DNA from: Myxococcales bacterium
Lineage (GTDB): Bacteria; Myxococcota_A; Polyangia; Polyangiales; Polyangiaceae
Assembly (NCBI GenBank): GCA_016212965.1
Contig: JACRDA010000354.1
Location: 39,033-103,032 of the forward strand
Direction: 5' to 3'
DNA: 64,000 bases
A program made the position numbers and the translations under genes. Of the stretch, positions 1-8,005 are shown piece by piece. Within the stretch, counting starts at the first letter, position 1. Each line of letters opens with the position of its first letter. Under the pieces are notes generated by a model that was not told the DNA's origin, ran no database searches, and saw nothing but the letters and a program-made list of their open reading frames with translations.

Positions 1-14
1 GGCGCGCAGACTCC

Positions 15-1907
15 ATGATCGCGAGCTCCGGGCGGGTGGCGTTGTTGCCCGCCGCAGGCGGCGTCGTCGCGAAAGACGAGCTGAACGAGCCCATTTGGCA
101 GGGCGGCTCGCTCCGCTACGGCATCGGGGGACCGCACATGCCCGCGGCGCTCGCACCCGACGGCCAGCGCGCCCTCGCAGCCGTCGGCCAGGGTGAGCTC
201 GCCCTCGTGCGTCTGTCCGACCGGACGACCGAGCTCACCCGCCCCTTTGGAGCAGACTGCTCGGTGCTCGGTTTCAGCCCCGACAGCAGCTCGTTCGCAG
301 TTGGCTGCCTGTCGGAGGGAGCGGTCCAGGTGCTCGACCTCGGCGGTCGCGAACGCTGCCGGTTGCCGTTCCCGCCGGTCGACCCAGAGCGGCAAGGGCT
401 CGGCGTAGAGCTATCGATGAGCTGGGCGACCGACGGTACCCACGTGGCCGTCGAGCGCTCGGGCGGCGGACCTCGCTCGGGCTATGTCGGCGTGTGGCGG
501 CTCGCTGGCTGCGAGCGCACGTTCGAGACCGCCTCCATCGCCAGGTACGGCGGGAGCTCCGCGTGGTCGGGCAACCTCGACCTCTTCGCCTACCGGGCGT
601 ACGAGGTCCAGCAGGGCGGCGGCGCGGCGACGCCGAACGTCGCGCTGCTCCACATTCCGAGCGGTGCGGTCCGCGCCGTGCCGACCCGCGATAGCGCCAG
701 GTTCATCTACCGTGGCGACGATGGGCTCGTGCTCTACGAACGGCTCGGCAGCCCCTACCTGTTCGATCCGGCGAGCGGGCGGCGCGGCCCGGGCCCGGCG
801 CTCCGCACCACGGCTGGACAGCTCGAGCTCCACACGGCGAGCGGAGCCGAGCCGGCCTATGCGCTCGTGCCGGCCGAGGGCACGCTCGCGATCGCGCGTC
901 CCGACGGCGGTCGCATCGAGCTCGAAGGCGCGGACGCGTTCGCGGCGACCAGAGGCCAGAAGACGCTCGCCGTGAGCCCGGGCGGCGGATACGTGAGCGC
1001 CATCAGCGCGCAACTCGTGATGCTCTGGGACGCGCGCACGGGCCGCAAGATCGCCGAGGCGGCGGCTCGCCTGCACGCGTTTCCCCTGCGCGGCTTCGCA
1101 TTCGATTCGGCCGGCACGCGGGCCGCCGTCCTCGCGGACGACGGCGTGAGCGAGCAGTTCCTGCTGTTCGATCTCACGACCGGACAGCGACTTGCGGCGC
1201 TCACCACGGACGATGACCTCGGTACCGAGTGGGAACACGGCTACCGATGGAGCCGCTCCGGCAAGGAGCTTGCGGTCGACGGGGTCGGCCTCGTCGACGC
1301 CGCGTCGGGCGAGGTGCGCTGGAAGGCGACGTACTTCGCGGGCGCGCCGTTCGCGCAGGATGGCACCTACGTCATCACCGGTGAGGGTGATCCCGGTAAC
1401 GGCATCTTCGAGGCGGTGGCGGTCCGCGACGCGACGACGGGCCGCGAGCTGCGGCGGCTGCCGGGTGCGCACCAGATCGTGAGCGCGGGCGGCAGTTTCG
1501 TCGTCGCGCTCACGCTCGCGCGCACCCATCGGCTCTACAGCCTGCACGACTGGGTCCTGTGGGGGGAATACGAGGTGGACGACGCGCAGCTCTCACCGGA
1601 CGGGAGGTTTCTCTACCTGTTCTCGAGCACGCGTGGGCTCGAGATCGAGCGCACGGCCGACGGCGTGCGCCTCGGCGTCTCCGTGCCGCGCAGCGCCGAC
1701 GAAGGTGCGGTGTGGTTCACCGACCGGCTGTTCGACGGCGACCCCAAGGGCCTCGACACGCTGCGCTTCAGGTTCGGCGACGACGTGCGCAACGCCCGAC
1801 TCGGCACTGCCGCAGACGCGCAGGCGAGCCGCCGACCCGGGCTCGCGGCCGCCTTCTTCGGCGGCGAGCGCCTCGAGCGCGGAGGCCCGGCCGCGGGGCC
1901 GCCGTGA
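15..1907 (+). CDS. WD40-like / beta-propeller repeat protein (5' end probably outside the window)
   Basis: 630-aa ORF with repeated propeller-like blades (LSPDGRFLYLFS, VSPGGGYVSAISAQLVMLWDARTGRKIA). The frame is open to the window edge. Confidence 0.65.
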   Translation: MIASSGRVALLPAAGGVVAKDELNEPIWQGGSLRYGIGGPHMPAALAPDGQRALAAVGQGELALVRLSDRTTELTRPFGADCSVLGFSPDSSSFAVGCLSEGAVQVLDLGGRERCRLPFPPVDPERQGLGVELSMSWATDGTHVAVERSGGGPRSGYVGVWRLAGCERTFETASIARYGGSSAWSGNLDLFAYRAYEVQQGGGAATPNVALLHIPSGAVRAVPTRDSARFIYRGDDGLVLYERLGSPYLFDPASGRRGPGPALRTTAGQLELHTASGAEPAYALVPAEGTLAIARPDGGRIELEGADAFAATRGQKTLAVSPGGGYVSAISAQLVMLWDARTGRKIAEAAARLHAFPLRGFAFDSAGTRAAVLADDGVSEQFLLFDLTTGQRLAALTTDDDLGTEWEHGYRWSRSGKELAVDGVGLVDAASGEVRWKATYFAGAPFAQDGTYVITGEGDPGNGIFEAVAVRDATTGRELRRLPGAHQIVSAGGSFVVALTLARTHRLYSLHDWVLWGEYEVDDAQLSPDGRFLYLFSSTRGLEIERTADGVRLGVSVPRSADEGAVWFTDRLFDGDPKGLDTLRFRFGDDVRNARLGTAADAQASRRPGLAAAFFGGERLERGGPAAGPP

Positions 1908-1929
1908 CGCCGAAGTTCAATGGAGAGGA

Positions 1930-1974
1930 GGGTCACGCCCCGGGCCGCTTGCGCGGCCGCGTGGGGGCGCCGGG
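1930..1974. repeat. 45-bp imperfect direct repeat, copy 1
   Basis: gggtcacgccccgggccgcttgcgcggccgcgtgggggcgccggg; 41/45 identical to 2366-2410. Confidence 0.85.
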
Positions 1975-2010
1975 CGAAAGAAGCGGACCGGGTGGTCGGG
2001 ACGAACATCC

Positions 2011-2349
2011 ATGATGGTGCCGGGCCCGACGGGCCCGGTGCCGACACCCATGGCCATACCCTTCGCCGGCAAGCTCGCCGACGGGCTCTCGCCGACGACC
2101 TACGTGGACGGGCAGGCGGTGGCCGCCGAGGGCGCCGAGGCGAGGAACGATGCGAAACACGTCGCGGCGGGCGGGAGCTTCCAGACGCCGCCGCGGAACC
2201 GGGGCACGGTGAGGGAGGGCAGCCGGACCGTGTTCGTCGACGGCAAGGGCGTGGCCGCGCACGGCGGCGTCGTGTGGACCTGTGCCGATCCGGAGGACGC
2301 CCCGAACGGCGCCATCATCGCGGACGCGACCGTCTTCGTCGGGGGCTGA
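2011..2349 (+). CDS. PAAR / PAAR-like (DUF4150-type) protein, possible T6SS spike tip
   Basis: MMVPGPTGPVPTPMAIPFAGKL...TTYVDGQAVAAEG...SRTVFVDGKGVAAHGGVVWTC...NGAIIADATVFVGG resembles PAAR repeats (GSPTVFVNGKPAARVGD...GTIxxGSxTVFIGG). Start inferred inside the 1633-2349 ORF. Confidence 0.65.
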   Translation: MMVPGPTGPVPTPMAIPFAGKLADGLSPTTYVDGQAVAAEGAEARNDAKHVAAGGSFQTPPRNRGTVREGSRTVFVDGKGVAAHGGVVWTCADPEDAPNGAIIADATVFVGG

Positions 2350-2365
2350 GCGCGCGACGGAACCT

Positions 2366-2410
2366 GGGTCACGCCGCGGGCCGCCTGCGCGGTCGCGCGG
2401 GGGCGCCGGG
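2366..2410. repeat. 45-bp imperfect direct repeat, copy 2 (overlaps 3' end of the antitoxin gene)
   Basis: gggtcacgccgcgggccgcctgcgcggtcgcgcgggggcgccggg; 4 mismatches to 1930-1974. Confidence 0.85.
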
Positions 2411-2623
2411 GAGCAGGGTGCGCAGGGCCAGTAGCGCCCGGAGCGCGTCGTTGACCTCCTTCGAGGTGCGGAACGCGCTGGCGAGCTCGTCGTCCAGGCG
2501 GCGCCAGTTGTCGTCGCGGACGAGCTTGCCGGCGTGCGGGTTGGGACGAGAGCTCTTCCAGTCGGGCCGAGCCCGGTCGGATGCGGGGCGGTGCTCACGA
2601 CTGCGCTCAGGCGCCTTGCTCAT
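2369..2623 (-). CDS. BrnA-like antitoxin
   Basis: MSKAPERSREHRPASDRARPDWKSSRPNPHAGKLVRDDNWRRLDDELASAFRTSKEVNDALRALLAL... Start lies inside the 3' end of the BrnT-like gene (17-nt overlap), as in toxin-first brnTA operons. Confidence 0.6.
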   Translation of the reverse strand: MSKAPERSREHRPASDRARPDWKSSRPNPHAGKLVRDDNWRRLDDELASAFRTSKEVNDALRALLALRTLLPGAPARPRRRPAA

Positions 2624-2891
2624 AACGTCTCCTCTGGGATGGGCTCGCATGGCGGGCGGAAATGATGCGCACACGCTCTGCGCGGTGGCCATGGACCACG
2701 AAGAGCACGCGAGAGGCGGCAGAGACGCCCAGCAGGACGAAGCGCTCGGGGTCGTCGAGGTCGTCTGCCTCGATGGCACGCGGATCGTCGAAGACCGTGG
2801 CCGCTTCGTGGAAGCTCACGCCGTGCTTCGCGAGGTTCCGACGCGCCTTCGTGTCGTCCCACTCGAAGCTGCCGTAGATCACGGTCGCCAC
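2607..2891 (-). CDS. brnT: BrnT-family (DUF497) toxin
   Basis: FEWDDTKARRNLAKHGVSFHEAATVFDDPRAIEADD...RVLFVVHGHRAERVRIISARHASPSQRRRYE is the typical BrnT pattern (WDxxKxxxNxxKHGVsFeeA...RiISAR.A...ER..Y). Confidence 0.9.
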   Translation of the reverse strand: MATVIYGSFEWDDTKARRNLAKHGVSFHEAATVFDDPRAIEADDLDDPERFVLLGVSAASRVLFVVHGHRAERVRIISARHASPSQRRRYEQGA

Positions 2892-2960
2892 CGGCGAAGC
2901 GTAGGCGACCGCGGGGCGAAGGGCGAGCGCCTGCGCGCGGCCGTCGTCTTGCGTGTGCCC

Positions 2961-3935
2961 TCACACCCGCACGGGCCCGAGCGAGCGCCAGTCCCGCGTC
3001 CCGAGGCCGAGCGCCTCGCCGAGGGCGAGGTAGCCGACGGCGCTCGGCTCGAGGCCGACGAGCGTGGCCGCGAAGGCGTCGGCCGCGACCTCGTCGAGGG
3101 AGGCGAGGACCGTGTCCTTCGCCACGAGATCGTCGAGGCTGCCGCCGCGCGGGCCGTTCTTGACCATCACCCTCGTGGCGTCGACGACCGTGAGGGTCGG
3201 GCGCACGTGGGCCGCGATGTCGGCGATGGCGACGTCGAGCTCGGAGTGAAGGCGCCCGCGCTCGCCGCCGAGGACGCCGAACCAGTTCTTCATGGCGGCC
3301 GTGAGCTTCGCCGAGCCGTGGTGCTTCGCGACGGGCACGTTGATGAGCTTGTCGGCGGACAGCGCGGGCTCGAGCAGCGGCCAGCTGTCGAGGATGCGGC
3401 CGCGGACCGCGCGCTCGACGAAGTGCTCCGGCCCGGGCACGATGACTTCGGCGCCCGCGTCCGAGGCGGCGGCTGCGATGCCGGAGGCCTCGAAGCTCCG
3501 CACGGGGTCGTTGCAGGAGCGGTCCGTCACGACGACGCGCTTCGCCCCGGCGGCGAGGGCGGCCCGCACGAGGTAGGCGACGACGTCGGGGCTCGTGTTC
3601 GCCGCCTGGCCGGGCGTGCGCGCCCAGCCGATGTTGGGCTTCACGCAGACGACGTCGCCGCGCGCGATGAAGCGCCCGAGGCCGCCGAGCGCGACGACCG
3701 CCCGCTCGGCGAGGGCGGCCGCGCCGCCGGCACCCGTCGCGATGGCGAGGGTCGGGGCCCCGGGCTGCGGCGGGACGCGGAAGTCGCGCCGGGCGCTGGC
3801 GAGATCGGGCGCCTCGGCGCGCACCGGCAGCGGCCCGAGCTTCTTCCAGTAGACGAGCCCGGTCGTCACGGCGCCGACGCCGAGGAGCGCGCCCGCGCCG
3901 ACCACGATGTTGCGACGGGTGAAACGCTTGCTCAT
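2961..3935 (-). CDS. DUF362 domain-containing protein with Tat-like signal
   Basis: MSKRFTRRNIVVGAGALLGVGAVTTG leader; VCVKPNIGWARTPGQAANTSPDVVAYLVRAALAAGAKRVVVTDRS and NVPVAKHHGSAKLTAAMKNWFG are DUF362-type motifs. Confidence 0.85.
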   Translation of the reverse strand: MSKRFTRRNIVVGAGALLGVGAVTTGLVYWKKLGPLPVRAEAPDLASARRDFRVPPQPGAPTLAIATGAGGAAALAERAVVALGGLGRFIARGDVVCVKPNIGWARTPGQAANTSPDVVAYLVRAALAAGAKRVVVTDRSCNDPVRSFEASGIAAAASDAGAEVIVPGPEHFVERAVRGRILDSWPLLEPALSADKLINVPVAKHHGSAKLTAAMKNWFGVLGGERGRLHSELDVAIADIAAHVRPTLTVVDATRVMVKNGPRGGSLDDLVAKDTVLASLDEVAADAFAATLVGLEPSAVGYLALGEALGLGTRDWRSLGPVRV

Positions 3936-4018
3936 GGGCTGCTCCTCGGGGTCGGCGACGCTCGTCCTCTGGGAGGTGCGCACCGCGGCCGCCGGCGCAA
4001 CCCGGGACCCCGCGTCGC

Positions 4019-5080
4019 TCACTTCACGTCGTAGCGTAGCTCGACGAGCTCGCCCCGTCGCTCGACGAGCAGGCGCGCGCCGGTGCCACTGCCGGAGCCG
4101 AGTGCGGCGAGTGCGGCCTCGGCGCTCGCGACCGACACGTCGCGGCCCTCGGCGAACGAGAGCACGCGGTCGCCGTTCCGGAGCCCGAGGGCGTGGAGCG
4201 GGCCCGCGTCGCCGAAGCCTTCGACGAAGAAGACGCGCAGGGCGAGGCGCGCGTCGGCCGGGCCCGCAGCGGTGCTCGCGGCCGGGGCAGGCGCGCTCGG
4301 CGAGGTGGTCGCAGTGCCGGCGGCGAGCGCACCCGCCCCGGCCGCTCCGCCCGTCGCGTCGACGAGCACGCGCGCCGTGCGAAGGACGAGCGCTGCGTGG
4401 TCCCGCAGCAGCTCGCGCCCGCGGACGCTCAGGGTGCGGGTCTCGACGCGGCGCGCGGGTCCCGGCGGAGGTGCCTCGGCGCTCGCCGGCGGGCCGATCT
4501 CGGGGACGAGGGCGTCGAGCAGCGAGGCCGCGAGCTCCGGAGCGGGCGGGGCCCCGGAAACGACGAAGGGCAGGAGCGGGCAGTCCGCGCGGCCCGGAGG
4601 GCGGGAGTCGCGGGCTGGCGAAGGGCTGCCGGCGGCCGTGATCACGCGGAGCGCGACGGCGCCGTCCTCGAGCAGGAGCCCGTGGGCCGCGAGCGCGGGT
4701 CCGACGAAGGCCGCGCTCCGTCCGCGCACGAGCTCGCCCTCGACGTCGAGCTCCGCACAGGCACCCACGGCCCCGGCGCCCGGCTCGACGAAGACGGGCT
4801 TGCCCTCGACCTCGGCGACGGCAGCGAGCACCTCGCGGAGCCCCACCTCGTGAAGCGCCACCGTCACGCGGCTCGGGGCGGGCACCGGGCCCGGTGCGGC
4901 CGTGGGCGCGCCCGGCCGCGCACCGCCCGACGGCGCGCTCGACGGCGGCGTACGGGGCGCCGCGCTCGCGCTCGCGGCCGAGGAGGCGGGCCGCGTCGAG
5001 GGCTCCCTGCTGCAGGCCGGGGCGAGCGCCACGGCGAGGAGGCCGAACGAGGCGGCCGCGCGTCGAGTCGTTCGCTGCAC
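4019..5080 (-). CDS. Lipoprotein with STN-like segment and C-terminal GspC-like PDZ segment
   Basis: Lipobox LAPAC; VTVALHEVGLREVLAAVAEVEGKPVFVE; C-term FVEGFGDAGPLHALGLRNGDRVLSFAEGRDV...LLVERRGELVELRYDVK. Confidence 0.55.
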   Translation of the reverse strand: MQRTTRRAAASFGLLAVALAPACSREPSTRPASSAASASAAPRTPPSSAPSGGARPGAPTAAPGPVPAPSRVTVALHEVGLREVLAAVAEVEGKPVFVEPGAGAVGACAELDVEGELVRGRSAAFVGPALAAHGLLLEDGAVALRVITAAGSPSPARDSRPPGRADCPLLPFVVSGAPPAPELAASLLDALVPEIGPPASAEAPPPGPARRVETRTLSVRGRELLRDHAALVLRTARVLVDATGGAAGAGALAAGTATTSPSAPAPAASTAAGPADARLALRVFFVEGFGDAGPLHALGLRNGDRVLSFAEGRDVSVASAEAALAALGSGSGTGARLLVERRGELVELRYDVK

Positions 5081-5090
5081 GCGCCGCCCT

Positions 5091-7565
5091 TCAACGCACC
5101 CGGACGAGGAGCGCGCGGCTCGCCGCGCCGCCCGTCACGACGAGCGTGGCGGCGCCGTCGAGCACGAGCGTGCCGGGGCCCGTGCCGGTGATGCTGCCGT
5201 CCGGCGCGATCGCCACCGGCGCGCCCTCGAAGGTGGCGCTCGAGGGCGCGCCCGCGAGCGCGCTCCCGTCCCAGGTGTAGCCGAGGCCCGAGACCTCGGT
5301 GAAGTCGCTCGCGCCGCCCGGGTAGAGCCAGAGCTCGCGGTCGTCGCCGACGTCCGCGAGCTCGACGGCGCCGCTCGCCGCATCGGCCGCGACCACCGTG
5401 TCGACCGACTCGGGCAGGAGCGCGAGCACAGAGCCGGCGGGCACGAGGGCCGGCAGCTCCCCGAGAGGCGCGGCGAGCTCGACCGTCTGACCACCCTCGA
5501 CCGCGGCCCCGCCGAGGAGCGGGTAGTAGCGACCCGGCGGGAGCGCGACCGCGCGCGTCGTCGCCCCGGCCGTGACGACGGGCGCGACCAGGATCCGGTC
5601 GCCGAGCATGAAGACGTCGCGGGCGCTCCAGCCGGGCGCGAAGTCGGGCTTCTCGAGGGCGAGCGTGCGCAGCATCGGCACGCCGTCGTCCGCGGCCTGC
5701 TTGGCGAGGGCGTAGAGGTACGGGAAGAGCTGCTGGTGGAGCTTCGCGTAGCGGCGGAAGTGCGCGGTCGTCTCGACGTCGCTCTCCCAGCTCCAGTTCT
5801 CGTGGGCGCTCCTGCCGTGATGGGTGCGCATGACGGGCGTGAGCGCGCCGAGCTCGACCCAGCGGAAGAAGAGCTCCTTCGTGGTCGGCTTCGTGAGCTG
5901 GCTCATGTAGCCCGCGATGTCGGAGCCGTAGTAGGGAAAGCCCGTCACGCCGAGGCCGAGGCCGATGGGGATGACGCTCGCGAGCCCGTCGCCCTCGGCG
6001 AACTCCGTCTGCTGATCGCCGCCCCAGACGACGCTGACGAGCGGCTGGCTGCCGAGGTAGGCCGAGCGCACGAAGAACAGGCGCTCGACCCCGTCGACCG
6101 CGGCGAGCTCGTCGAGCACCTCCTTGTTGAGGCGCTGGAACTCGACCGGGTAGAGGTTGTGGGCGGCGGCCGTGTCCTCACCGGACGCGAGCGCGACGTC
6201 GTCGACCGGCAGCCACTCGGCGAAGTCGGCCATGTAGCCGTCGGCGCCGAGCTCGAGGTTCGTGCGGTAGATGTCCTTCGTCCACGCCCACGCCGCGGGG
6301 CTCGACAGATCGACGAGACCGGCGTCCACGAGCTTGCCGCCGGTGAAGAGGTAGGGCTCGCCGCTCCGGCGCTTGACCGCGTGCCCGGCCGCGAGCGCCT
6401 CGTCGAAGACATCGGCGCCCGACGTGAGAAAGGTGTTGTTGTAGGTGAGGAACTTGTAGCCCGCGGCATGTAGATCGCTCGCGAGCACGGGGAAGTCCGG
6501 GTAGAGCACCGTGTCGGTGTTCCAGTCCTCGTCGAGCTCGTAGCCGAGATCGACGTCCTGCCCCCCGCGGAAGTCCTCGGTCCAGACGACCGACACGGGG
6601 ATGTCCTCGTCGCGCAGCTTCTGCGCCACGCGCCGCACGTTGACGGAACCGAAGATGGCGTCGATCCACGGCGCGAACGTGAAGGCGGGGGGCAGGGCGG
6701 GCCGGCCGACGCGCGCCGTGAACGCCGTGACGATCTCCTTCGGGCTCGGGCCGTAGAAGAGGCGCAGGTGGAGGTCGGGCTCCCACGCCTCGACGCGCGC
6801 GGCGTCGCCGGCCTCGGAGCAGAGCGCGAACACGCTCCGCTGGCTCGAGTCGAGCATGAGCCCGTAGCCGCGGCTCGACACGAAGAACGGGATCGGCGTG
6901 TGCGTCGTGTGGCGGCGGCCATTGAGATACCAGAGGCCCTGGCCGTAGTCGTCGGTCGGCCACTTGTGGATGCCGTCCTCCTGCACCCAGATGGGCACGG
7001 TGTAGCCGCGGTGGTCGACGTCGAAGCTCTGGCCGCCGAGGCCGATGAAGTGCTCGTCGGCGCGGCAGGCGAAGCCGAAGGAGGCGCGGCGGAGGCCCGG
7101 ATCGGTGTTCGAGAAGGAGAGCGAGAGCTCGCGCTCGGCGGCGAGCGAGAGGCGCGCCGTCGCGATGGCCTCGTCCTCGGCGTTGCGCAGCGTGAACGAC
7201 AGGGCCCCCGGCTCGTCGACGATGTCGGTCGCCGCCACGGCGCCCATCCAGGCACCCGGCGCGGGCTCCAGGATCTTGAAGGCCCCGAACTGCGTCTCGT
7301 AGGTGGCGGACGAGGCGCGCAGGGCGAAGCCCGTGAGCGGCGGAGCGGCTGGATCGGCCGACAAGGCGTCACCGACGAGGCCGTCGAGGAGCACCTCGCC
7401 GTTCGCACCGCTCACCACGAGTCGCAGCGGCTCGGGCTCGAGGTGGATCGTGAAGGGCCCGAGGGTCTTGTCGACGGGCGACTCGGAGCCGCAGCCGGCG
7501 CCCGCGAGCGCCATCGCTGCGGCGAGGAGCGAGCGGACGAGAACTCGGTCGGGGCGCTTGTGCAT
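5091..7565 (-). CDS. Glycoside hydrolase family 31, secreted/lipoprotein
   Basis: 824 aa; signal ...MALAGAGCGS; WTEDFRGGQDVD, LGADGYMADFAEWLP (catalytic Asp region), GLGVTGFPYYGSDIAGY, TPVMRTHHG are GH31 motifs. Confidence 0.9.
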   Translation of the reverse strand: MHKRPDRVLVRSLLAAAMALAGAGCGSESPVDKTLGPFTIHLEPEPLRLVVSGANGEVLLDGLVGDALSADPAAPPLTGFALRASSATYETQFGAFKILEPAPGAWMGAVAATDIVDEPGALSFTLRNAEDEAIATARLSLAAERELSLSFSNTDPGLRRASFGFACRADEHFIGLGGQSFDVDHRGYTVPIWVQEDGIHKWPTDDYGQGLWYLNGRRHTTHTPIPFFVSSRGYGLMLDSSQRSVFALCSEAGDAARVEAWEPDLHLRLFYGPSPKEIVTAFTARVGRPALPPAFTFAPWIDAIFGSVNVRRVAQKLRDEDIPVSVVWTEDFRGGQDVDLGYELDEDWNTDTVLYPDFPVLASDLHAAGYKFLTYNNTFLTSGADVFDEALAAGHAVKRRSGEPYLFTGGKLVDAGLVDLSSPAAWAWTKDIYRTNLELGADGYMADFAEWLPVDDVALASGEDTAAAHNLYPVEFQRLNKEVLDELAAVDGVERLFFVRSAYLGSQPLVSVVWGGDQQTEFAEGDGLASVIPIGLGLGVTGFPYYGSDIAGYMSQLTKPTTKELFFRWVELGALTPVMRTHHGRSAHENWSWESDVETTAHFRRYAKLHQQLFPYLYALAKQAADDGVPMLRTLALEKPDFAPGWSARDVFMLGDRILVAPVVTAGATTRAVALPPGRYYPLLGGAAVEGGQTVELAAPLGELPALVPAGSVLALLPESVDTVVAADAASGAVELADVGDDRELWLYPGGASDFTEVSGLGYTWDGSALAGAPSSATFEGAPVAIAPDGSITGTGPGTLVLDGAATLVVTGGAASRALLVRVR

Positions 7566-7799
7566 GCTCCGCCGATCTCACCACGAGGCGCGGCGCGCTG
7601 CACTCGCTTCCGCGGGCTGGGGCCGAGCGAGACCCAGAAAGACAACCACAGAGACGCGGAGACACGGGGAGCTGCACGGAGCCGACTTGACGGCCAGGTC
7701 CACCGGGATAGCATCGACAGCACGACGGGGTGCATGGGGCGCGGCGCTGGCGGCCGGTCACGACGGAGACGTTCACGTGCGACCGCTGCACGCTGGGGG

Positions 7800-7982
7800 C
7801 TCCTGCCGCCCAATCCGCCCGTCGGCCAAGGCGGGGACTCGGGCGGGTCGCCGGCGGGCCGATGGTACTGGGGCGCGGTCTACGCCATCACCTGCGACGA
7901 GGTGTTCGTGCGCGGCGGGGTCGGCATGAACATCGCGCGCGTCCGGCTCGACGCGCTCGGCCCGGGGACGCCGCCCGATTGA
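7800..7982 (+). pseudogene. Possible remnant of a secreted-protein gene
   Basis: C-terminal stretch PPNPPVGQGGDSGGSPAGRWYWGAVYAITCDEVFVRGGVGMNIARVRLDALGPGTPPD* looks protein-like; the plausible upstream part (TTETFTCDRCTLGA) is in a different frame. Confidence 0.25.
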
Positions 7983-8005
7983 GCGTGCTTTTGGAGGAGC
8001 CTACC

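Noticed and set aside
1920-4034. 704-aa + strand ORF across PAAR, BrnTA and DUF362 genes
   Set aside because: Arg/Gly-rich composition, overlaps three better-supported genes on both strands.
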